11,368 nt of DNA from Alphaproteobacteria bacterium (GTDB taxonomy: Bacteria; Pseudomonadota; Alphaproteobacteria; Rhizobiales; Devosiaceae), in contig JAJRRJ010000015.1 of NCBI GenBank assembly GCA_024279575.1, positions 1 to 11,368 on the forward strand, given 5' to 3'. Of this stretch, positions 5,796-11,368 are shown in pieces. Within the stretch, counting starts at the first letter, position 1, and every line of letters begins with the position of its first letter. The position numbers were made by a program, and so were the translations under genes. Under the pieces are notes generated by a model that ran no database searches, was not told the DNA's origin, and saw nothing but the letters and a program-made list of their open reading frames with translations.

Positions 5796-6875
5796 TCAGA
5801 TCAAATCAAGATTTTGTGCGATTTTGCGTGCGATTTGCGCAAAGGAACTGGCCTCACCGCTATCAGGTTTGTCTACACAAATGGGCGTTCCCGCATCGGA
5901 GAGTTCACGAATACTCATATGAAGGGGAATTTCGCCAAGAAATTCAAGTCCCATTTGGTTTGCGGTTTGTTTTGCGCCCCCGTGACCAAAAATATCATAG
6001 CGCTTACCGGTATCGGGGGCGATGAAATAACTCATATTTTCCACCATGCCCAGCACTGGAATATTAAGCCTTGTAAACATATCCATAGCTTTTTTTGCGT
6101 CAATCAGTGCCAGATCCTGGGGAGTAGAAACCACCACAACCCCGGAAAATTCCACACTCTGACACAGGGAAATCTGAATATCACCGGTTCCAGGGGGCAG
6201 ATCCATAATCAAAATATCCAACTCTCCCCAGTCAGTTTCACGCAGCAATTGGCGCAGGGCGGAAGATGCCATTGGACCTCGCCAGACCACAGCCTGATCG
6301 CCCTGAAGCATCGGGCCGATGGACATAGCCTTTAGTCCATGGGCTTCAAAAGGTTTGAACAGTTTGTCATCCCGAAAGGCAGGCTTGCCCTCAATGCCTA
6401 AAAGTTTGGGAATGGAGGGGCCATAAAGATCCGCATCCAGCACGCCAACTTTCAGCCCTAAATCTTTTAGAGAAAGAGCCAGGTTGACCGAGCATGTGGA
6501 TTTGCCCACGCCACCTTTCCCCGAAGCAATGGCAATAATTTTCTTTATGCCTTTCACCGGGGTCGCCTGATTGGGAGATTTTTTGGTTCCCCCCATCGCC
6601 CCATTCCCCTTGGCATTGGCGGGTGCGCGATCAGAAGTGATTGAAACCAGTACCTTCCGCCCCTCAGAACACGCCTCGGCTGCCTTTGTTGCGGCCACCT
6701 GCACGGGGCCAAATGCCCCCTCCATGCCCGGCTCCACCGCAATGGCAAAGGCAATGGCGCTTGGGGTCAGGATAATGTCGGATAGGCCCGCATAGTCGCC
6801 AAGCGCGCTGCCGTCCGGCACTTTCACATTTTTCAGGGCCAGCTTGACAGCTGATATGACGGGGTGATCTGCCAT
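5796..6875 (-). CDS. mrp: Mrp/ApbC family iron-sulfur cluster carrier ATPase
   Basis: A 359-residue P-loop ATPase of the Mrp/NBP35 family, which binds and transfers Fe-S clusters in the cytoplasm. Residues 1-85 are a degenerate MIP18/DUF59-like domain. A glycine- and lysine-rich linker follows (about 86-110). The deviant Walker A GKGGVGKS is at 119-126, the switch region DADLYGPS at 147-154, and Walker B DLPPGTGD at 225-232. The late motif GMVENMSYFIAPDTGKRYDI (276-295) is clear, but APDT stands where ApbC-type proteins carry the CxxC pair that holds the shared cluster. Loss of this pair is, to my knowledge, common in alphaproteobacterial members. The gene starts 29 bases after the tal stop on the same strand and is probably cotranscribed with it. 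No strong ribosome binding site precedes the ATG. Confidence 0.92.
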   Translation of the reverse strand: MADHPVISAVKLALKNVKVPDGSALGDYAGLSDIILTPSAIAFAIAVEPGMEGAFGPVQVAATKAAEACSEGRKVLVSITSDRAPANAKGNGAMGGTKKSPNQATPVKGIKKIIAIASGKGGVGKSTCSVNLALSLKDLGLKVGVLDADLYGPSIPKLLGIEGKPAFRDDKLFKPFEAHGLKAMSIGPMLQGDQAVVWRGPMASSALRQLLRETDWGELDILIMDLPPGTGDIQISLCQSVEFSGVVVVSTPQDLALIDAKKAMDMFTRLNIPVLGMVENMSYFIAPDTGKRYDIFGHGGAKQTANQMGLEFLGEIPLHMSIRELSDAGTPICVDKPDSGEASSFAQIARKIAQNLDLI

Positions 6876-6904
6876 GGGATAAGACTACTTCTGTTTTTTC
6901 AGAC

Positions 6905-7558
6905 CTAAAGTATTGACTGGCCGGTTGTTTCCCAGTCTTTAACAAAGGCAGCAAGTCCTTTGTCGGTCAGGGGATGCTTATACATTTTATGGATAATTCC
7001 GGGGGGAATTGTCGCCACATCAGCACCGATTAATGCTGCTTCAGAGACCTGATTGATGTTGCGGATTGAAGCGACCAGAATTTGAGTATCAAAATCATAA
7101 TTGTCATAGATGCCGCGAATTTCAGCGATCAGTTCCATGCCGTTGAGATTGATGTCATCGAGCCGGCCAACAAAGGGAGAAATATACGTTGCCCCCACTT
7201 TAGCCGCCAGCAGGGCCTGATTTGCAGAAAAGCAAAGAGTGACATTGGTTTTGATGCCCTTGTTTGAAAAATGTTTGCAGGCTTTGAGACCGGCAGGGGT
7301 CATGGGCAGTTTAATCACCACGTTGGTGGCAATTTTGGCCAGAAATTCGCCCTCTGCAATCATGCCCTCAATATCGGTAGCGGCGACCTCCGCCGAAACG
7401 GGACCATCAACAATTTCGCATATTTCGGCAATGACCTTTTTAAAGTCACGTCCAGATTTGGCGATCAAAGAGGGGTTGGTCGTCACGCCATCGAGCAGAC
7501 CCGTGGCCTGTAACTCACGAATGTCATCGACTTCGGCGGTATCAACGAAGAATTTCAT
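6905..7558 (-). CDS. tal: Transaldolase, short TalC/FSA-like type
   Basis: A 217-residue class I aldolase of the small transaldolase/fructose-6-phosphate aldolase subfamily, a cytoplasmic TIM barrel. It begins MKFFVDTAEVDDIRELQ, typical of the group. TTNPSL (26-31) is the substrate loop, Lys83 in NVVIKLP the Schiff-base lysine, and SPFVGR (127-132) the phosphate-binding strand with Arg132. Phe129 occupies the position that is Tyr in E. coli FSA and Phe in true transaldolases, favouring transaldolase activity in the pentose phosphate pathway. The start is set by AAGGA seven bases upstream of the ATG. It lies between the aminotransferase gene (139 bases upstream) and mrp (29 bases downstream). 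Confidence 0.93.
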   Translation of the reverse strand: MKFFVDTAEVDDIRELQATGLLDGVTTNPSLIAKSGRDFKKVIAEICEIVDGPVSAEVAATDIEGMIAEGEFLAKIATNVVIKLPMTPAGLKACKHFSNKGIKTNVTLCFSANQALLAAKVGATYISPFVGRLDDINLNGMELIAEIRGIYDNYDFDTQILVASIRNINQVSEAALIGADVATIPPGIIHKMYKHPLTDKGLAAFVKDWETTGQSIL

Positions 7559-7570
7559 ATTGTTTTCCTT

Positions 7571-7597
7571 AAAAAAGTTTCGCCCGTGAAGGGGGCG
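7571..7597 (-). terminator. Weak terminator-like hairpin between the aminotransferase gene and tal
   Basis: On the minus strand CGCCC (7597-7593) and GGGCG (7585-7581) pair around a seven-base loop; after AAAC comes a run of six T (7576-7571). The T run directly abuts the tal ribosome binding site. It could be a weak aminotransferase terminator or a tal leader element. The stem is only 5 bp. Confidence 0.25.
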
Positions 7598-7697
7598 TGG
7601 CGTTATCCTATTGATACGAATTATGTAGCAGGCAACAGGGTGAGAGCAAGACCCTGGGGATAAAATTGCCCCATTGGGCTCTGTTCGCCCATTTATC

Positions 7698-8882
7698 CTA
7701 TTTGCCTACATCAAGTATTGCAGCGGCCAGTTTATCCGTATCATGTTCGGGAATTCCTGCGATATTTGCTCTGGAATCATCAATCAGATAAATCCCATGT
7801 TGTTTTTTCAGTTTTTCCACTGCATCTTTGGACAGGCCCAGCAAAGAAAACATTCCCCGATGCTGTTCAACAAAATCAAACTCATCAGAATTTGACAGTT
7901 TGCGCAGAGAACCCGCAAGATTCTTGCGCAATGTAAGCACCTGATCGCGCATTTCCTTGAGTTCATCTTCCCATTGGGCCCGCAATTCAGGATCGTCCAT
8001 GATCACCCGCACAATTTCTGCTCCGTGGTCGGGAGATTGGGAAAATGATGCCCGGATCACATTGGCCAATTGGGAAAAGACAATATTTGCGCTGTCCTTG
8101 TTGGCAGCCACCCCGATCACCACCCCTGTCCTCTCGCGATAAAGCCCGAAGTTTTTGGAGGCGGAAAACGCCACCATAAGTTCAGGGCATGTCTGCGCCA
8201 TTTTGCGCACTCCATAGGCATCTGCTTCCAGGCCATCGCCAAACCCGAGATAGGCCAGATCCAGAAAAGGAAACGCCCCGGTGCGCTTCATGCTTTGTGC
8301 GACCTGATCCCATTGCTCTGGCGTTAAGTTTGCTCCAGTGGGGTTGTGACAGCACGCATGGAGCAACACAATGTCATTGGGGCCCATTTTGTCCAGGGCG
8401 GCCAGCATTTCATCGAACTTAACCGAGCGCGTTTCAGGGTCGAAATAGGGATAATATTGCGGATTCAAACCGGCCAGTTCCAACATTGGATAATGGTTGG
8501 GCCATGAGGGGTCAGAGATCCATACGGTTGCGCCGGGTTTAGCCCGCTTCAGCAATTGCATAATCACCCACAACGAACCCGTGCCGCCAGGGGCCTGCAC
8601 CGAGGTGATCCGATCCCCCTCAATTCTATCGGCAAAAACCAGATCAACGATCGTATCACAAAATCCCCGATTGCCTGAAACTCCCACATAGGATTTTGTG
8701 GTCTGGGCGTCAAAAATTCGCTTTTCCGCCTTGGTGACAGCGCGCATAACGGGGGTATTTCCCGTCGCGTCCTTATATACACCAATGCCAAGATCAAGTT
8801 TTTGGGGGCGATCGTCAGCACGGTATTCTCCCAGCAGAGCAAAAATCTTGTCCACCGGCGCTTTTTTCAGGGTTTCAAACAT
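7698..8882 (-). CDS. Aspartate/aromatic amino acid aminotransferase (class I, PLP-dependent)
   Basis: A 394-residue fold-type I aminotransferase of the Ia subgroup (AspC/TyrB-like). It interconverts amino acids and 2-oxo acids, with aspartate, glutamate or aromatic substrates. LDLGIGVYKD (29-38) is the substrate-entry segment, GGTGS (99-103) binds the cofactor phosphate, HNPTG (179-183) and Asp208 bind the pyridine ring, Lys243 in SASKNFGLY forms the Schiff base, and Arg371 in DSRANIAGI binds the substrate carboxylate. A longer frame starts at 8915, but the ATG at 8882 has AAAGGA seven bases upstream and gives the usual family N terminus. It is divergent from the FG-GAP gene, with 214 bases between them. 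Aspartate and aromatic preference cannot be separated from the sequence. Confidence 0.93.
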   Translation of the reverse strand: MFETLKKAPVDKIFALLGEYRADDRPQKLDLGIGVYKDATGNTPVMRAVTKAEKRIFDAQTTKSYVGVSGNRGFCDTIVDLVFADRIEGDRITSVQAPGGTGSLWVIMQLLKRAKPGATVWISDPSWPNHYPMLELAGLNPQYYPYFDPETRSVKFDEMLAALDKMGPNDIVLLHACCHNPTGANLTPEQWDQVAQSMKRTGAFPFLDLAYLGFGDGLEADAYGVRKMAQTCPELMVAFSASKNFGLYRERTGVVIGVAANKDSANIVFSQLANVIRASFSQSPDHGAEIVRVIMDDPELRAQWEDELKEMRDQVLTLRKNLAGSLRKLSNSDEFDFVEQHRGMFSLLGLSKDAVEKLKKQHGIYLIDDSRANIAGIPEHDTDKLAAAILDVGK

Positions 8883-9096
8883 TTGGGTATCCTTTGGGAA
8901 TAAGGGTTCGTACAAAGGTGATAGCTCGTAAAATTGTTATATGCCTTGTTGGGGATATTGCAATTGATCTTGATCCAGATTTTTTATGTTTTTTCAGTAT
9001 TATTTCTCACAAGAAATTGAAAACCATTGTCTGGCATTTTCTGCCAGCGGCTTTCAAAACAGTGTTGCTGAACCTTTCCCAAAACGGATTTTTCCT

Positions 9097-9933
9097 ATGC
9101 GCCTGTTTTTCATCACCATATTTTTACTTATGCTCACCGGATTTGTTTCTGGCAAGACCCTGTTGGGGGGTGGCGAACATGACCTGGAGGCTATCCCCGA
9201 CGTTGTTGTTTCCCATGGGGAAAATGATATCGCCCAGGCGTGGCTGATTGCACCGACCGCGCGCTATGCCCATTTTGTGCGCGGCCAGCAATATGAAGCG
9301 GGGGGCGTGCGCGTTCAATTATCCGAAGGGAATATCCTGACCTTGATGCTGGACGAAAATCATGTGTTTGAGGACCGCCATGCGCGGCTTGGGGATCTGG
9401 ACGGGGACGGGCGCGATGAAATCATTCTTGTGCTGACATCAGTTCAACGAGGGTCCGCTCTTGTGGCCTACGCTGTTGAGGATGGCCAACTGGTTCTCAA
9501 AGCGCAAACGCCATTTATCGGACAGGCGTTTCGCTGGCTTAACCCTGCGGGGATCGCGGACTATAACGGGGATGGCACGCTTGATATAGCGTTGGTGCAA
9601 AAGCCTCACCTGTCAAAAACCCTGGAATTCTGGACGCTGGAAAATGGCAAATTTGTCCGTTTTGCCCGGATCGATGACATCTCCAATCATCACAACGGCT
9701 CCCCTTTCACCGAACTTTCCGCAGTTGCAGACTTTAACAATGACGGGGTGAATGATCTGGCGATCCTGAGTGGGAACTATTCCCGCTTATGTCTGTTTGG
9801 CTTTCCAAATGGTCAGTTTCAGGAGCTTTCTAATATCCAATTGCCAGCTGAAGGCGTTGGAGATTTCCTAATTCAAGAAAATACCCTGATTATCCCCTTA
9901 GCGAACGGGGAAACGTTCGAGTTGGACTTTTAG
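9097..9933 (+). CDS. Secreted FG-GAP/VCBS-repeat protein of unknown function
   Basis: A 278-residue protein. Residues 1-19 are a signal peptide (MRLFFITIFLLMLTGFVSG). The rest is beta-propeller-like, with three evenly spaced calcium-loop motifs: DLDGDG (100-105), DYNGDG (155-160) and DFNNDG (212-217), each followed by a hydrophobic strand (DEIILV, LDIALV, NDLAIL). These match FG-GAP/VCBS repeats of integrin-like propellers. RWLNPAGIADYNGDG resembles conserved proteobacterial periplasmic proteins of this type that have no known function. A longer frame from 8986 exists, but the ATG at 9097 starts exactly at the signal peptide. The jelly-roll protein gene follows on the same strand after 145 bases. 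A role in binding carbohydrate or protein outside the cytoplasm is conjecture. Confidence 0.8.
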   Translation: MRLFFITIFLLMLTGFVSGKTLLGGGEHDLEAIPDVVVSHGENDIAQAWLIAPTARYAHFVRGQQYEAGGVRVQLSEGNILTLMLDENHVFEDRHARLGDLDGDGRDEIILVLTSVQRGSALVAYAVEDGQLVLKAQTPFIGQAFRWLNPAGIADYNGDGTLDIALVQKPHLSKTLEFWTLENGKFVRFARIDDISNHHNGSPFTELSAVADFNNDGVNDLAILSGNYSRLCLFGFPNGQFQELSNIQLPAEGVGDFLIQENTLIIPLANGETFELDF

Positions 9934-9943
9934 AAAAGCCGCG

Positions 9944-9965
9944 CGAAGCGAGTAATCCCGCTTCG
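9944..9965. repeat. Inverted repeat after the FG-GAP gene
   Basis: CGAAGCG and CGCTTCG form a 7 bp stem with an eight-base loop, ten bases after the stop codon. No clean T run follows, so it is a weak terminator at best; it may mark the end of the FG-GAP transcript. Confidence 0.4.
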
Positions 9966-10078
9966 TACTCTGATCTTTAGAATTTTATTGAAAAAATTAT
10001 TCCAATTCAGTGCACTTGTTGCGTAAAATTGCTGCCAACGGCATTGCCCGCCCAATCGCCAAAAGGAATTTTGCTACC

Positions 10079-10831
10079 ATGCACCTGCTAAACCAATGCC
10101 GATCATCGGGACTGTTTTGTCTGCAATTAGTTTTGATTTTCCTGCTGTCTCTTCCCTCCGTGATCAATGCCGCCCCTTTACGCACCTATGCGACCGGTTT
10201 TGAATCTGTAAGTGATTTTTCCGGGTTTTACATTGTCCCCCAGGACAGCAAACCCACCGCGTCCCACGATCAATCGCGCGAAGTGGTGCGTTCCGGCACC
10301 TTTTCCCATAAGGGCTGGATAACAGGGGCCAATTCCCCAAGCAGTTACTTTGTCAATAACAACCATCGCGGTTACCCCACAGTTCAACTCTATAAATTAC
10401 CAGGTGGCGCTTTCAAAACACCGGTAAAGGTTGAATTCTGGGTCTGGCTTGATATGGATTTGAAACCGGGGGAGTGGTTCAGTTTTGCCACGCTGGATCA
10501 TACAACAAAAAACACGTGGGATCCGGTTCTGGTTAATCTTAACGACAAAGGATTTGTTGAGCTGATGCATGTGCCCACCAACGGGCAGGGCAGACGCGAT
10601 TTCCAAACTCAGAGCATCTCTTTTCCCATGCGCCGCTGGGTTAAACTCAGCGTTGAATTACACTTTGACAAAAATAATGGCTACGCAAAAGTCTGGCAGA
10701 ATGGCACCCTGGTTTCTACAGCGCCCGTGCGCACCGGAAACGGACTTTTAACCCAGGCACATTTTGGCCTTTATGCGCCCCCCTCCCTCACATCGGGTGT
10801 GGTTTATAATGATGACCTGAGCATCCGCTAA
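10079..10831 (+). CDS. Secreted concanavalin A-like (jelly-roll) domain protein, polysaccharide lyase- or LamG-like
   Basis: A 250-residue protein. Residues 1-31 look like a signal peptide (GLFCLQLVLIFLLSLPSVIN, then AAPLRTY). The mature part shows the strand pattern of jelly-roll carbohydrate-binding folds: VKVEFWVWLDMDL (117-129), WFSFATLDH (133-141), RRWVKLSVELHFD (185-197), AKVWQNGTLVSTA (203-215), HFGLYAP (228-234) and a closing VVYNDDLSI (241-249). The YAKVWQNG strand and the C-terminal YNDDLSI strand resemble heparin-lyase-type and LamG domains. No catalytic set can be assigned, so lyase activity is unproven. A GTG at 10010 would add 23 residues before the signal peptide; ATG at 10079, with AGGA 11 bases upstream, is preferred. 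It follows the FG-GAP gene and converges on the dehydrogenase gene, with 24 bases between the stops. Confidence 0.72.
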   Translation: MHLLNQCRSSGLFCLQLVLIFLLSLPSVINAAPLRTYATGFESVSDFSGFYIVPQDSKPTASHDQSREVVRSGTFSHKGWITGANSPSSYFVNNNHRGYPTVQLYKLPGGAFKTPVKVEFWVWLDMDLKPGEWFSFATLDHTTKNTWDPVLVNLNDKGFVELMHVPTNGQGRRDFQTQSISFPMRRWVKLSVELHFDKNNGYAKVWQNGTLVSTAPVRTGNGLLTQAHFGLYAPPSLTSGVVYNDDLSIR

Positions 10832-10855
10832 ATAAGACCCAACTAGCCCTTCACC

Positions 10856-11368
10856 CTAAACCACTTGCGTCAAGAGCGGTTCACCGGCAAAAAACGCCTT
10901 CAGATTGGCAACCACCAAAGCCCCCATGGCAGCGCGGGTTTGCACGGTGGCGCTCCCCTGATGAGGGGAAAGAACCACATTATCCATGCGCGTCAAAACA
11001 TCGGGTACATTTGGTTCATCGGCAAAAACATCCAGCGCCGCCCCCGCCAGTTGCCCCCCTTCAAGGGCAGCTATCAGCGCGGGTTGGTCCACGAGGGAAC
11101 CGCGCGCCATGTTAACAAAATACCCGTTAGGTCCAAGGGCCGCCAGCACTTCGGCAGTGATCAGATTATCAGTCCCCGCCCCGCCCGGTGTTATGGCCAC
11201 CAGCCAGTCCACATCACGCGCCATATGCTCAAGGTCATCATAGTACACATATGGCTGGTCTTTTTGATGCGTACGACCAAAATAAACCACCCGCATTTTC
11301 ATAGCCTGACAGCGGGCGGCAATTTCCTTACCGATACGGCCAAGGCCAATAATACCGACCGTTTTTCC
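10856..11368 (-). CDS. D-2-hydroxyacid dehydrogenase, NAD-binding and C-terminal part (gene runs off the right edge)
   Basis: The minus-strand frame stays open to the edge and ends with TAG at 10858, giving 170 residues of the 3' part. The visible sequence starts GKTVGIIGLGRIGKEIA, which holds the GxGxxG dinucleotide fold. Next come LVAITPGG, the catalytic Arg in NMARGSLVD, DVFADEPN with the catalytic Glu, and SPHQGSAT with the catalytic His. This is the full catalytic set of D-isomer-specific 2-hydroxyacid dehydrogenases, which reduce 2-oxo acids such as glyoxylate, hydroxypyruvate or 2-ketogluconate. The SPHQGSAT form suits the glyoxylate/hydroxypyruvate/2-ketogluconate reductase group. The substrate cannot be set because the N-terminal domain lies outside the window. 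Confidence 0.9.
   Translation of the reverse strand, partial: GKTVGIIGLGRIGKEIAARCQAMKMRVVYFGRTHQKDQPYVYYDDLEHMARDVDWLVAITPGGAGTDNLITAEVLAALGPNGYFVNMARGSLVDQPALIAALEGGQLAGAALDVFADEPNVPDVLTRMDNVVLSPHQGSATVQTRAAMGALVVANLKAFFAGEPLLTQVV

Noticed and set aside
5526..5922. Open frames of 86 and 111 codons in the spacer right of the aglE operators
   Set aside because: They are AT-rich, lack ribosome binding sites, have random-looking composition, and run antisense into the mrp gene.
7636..7673. Overlapping short inverted repeats CAGGGT/ACCCTG and TGGGG/CCCCA after the aminotransferase gene
   Set aside because: Stems are 5-6 bp with no T run in either direction; too weak to call a terminator.
9078..9096. 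CCCAAAACGGATTTTT before the FG-GAP gene, resembling an AglR half-site
   Set aside because: Only one half matches; the other half breaks the palindrome, so it does not qualify as an operator.
8883..9096. Possible small RNA or promoter pair in the divergent gap between the aminotransferase and FG-GAP genes
   Set aside because: I found no convincing promoter pair, hairpin or conserved element; nothing to report beyond the gap itself.
1..11368. Mobile elements, CRISPR arrays, tRNA genes, toxin-antitoxin or defence systems
   Set aside because: No transposase, integrase, repeat array, tRNA-like fold or known defence domain is visible on either strand.

Overview
The window reads as chromosomal DNA of an alphaproteobacterium. 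The AglEFG type of alpha-glucoside ABC transporter, the long AglG permease, the short TalC-type transaldolase and an Mrp ATPase without the CxxC pair all fit that group. Base composition is moderate, with AT-rich intergenic stretches. I see no tRNA or rRNA gene, CRISPR array, insertion sequence, integrase or phage gene. Most of the window is ordinary metabolism; the most informative part is the regulatory DNA of the sugar locus.

Region 1 (1-5500) is an alpha-glucoside utilisation locus. At the left edge is the 5' end of a minus-strand GH13 alpha-glucosidase gene (aglA). Divergent from it, on the plus strand, is a LacI-family repressor gene (aglR). Convergent with aglR is the minus-strand transporter operon aglE-aglF-aglG: a periplasmic sugar-binding protein followed by two permeases. 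Perfect or near-perfect CCAAAACGTTTTGG palindromes lie in front of both transcription units: one just downstream of a good aglA promoter and two in tandem upstream of aglE. The simplest reading is that AglR represses both units when no alpha-glucoside is present. Two strong hairpins between aglE and aglF, one of them terminator-like, would let the binding protein be made in excess over the permeases. The ATP-binding subunit is not in the window.

Region 2 (5500-8900) begins with an AT-rich spacer of about 300 bases. It is followed by three minus-strand housekeeping genes, transcribed in the order aromatic/aspartate aminotransferase, transaldolase (tal), Mrp/ApbC iron-sulfur carrier ATPase (mrp). 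tal and mrp are 29 bases apart and probably cotranscribed.

Region 3 (8900-11368) holds two plus-strand genes for probable secreted proteins: a FG-GAP/VCBS-repeat protein with three calcium-loop motifs, and a jelly-roll (concanavalin A-like) protein resembling polysaccharide-lyase or LamG folds. They converge on the 3' part of a minus-strand D-2-hydroxyacid dehydrogenase gene that runs off the right edge. The secreted pair is the least characterised content here. I find no convincing evidence of a novel multi-gene system.
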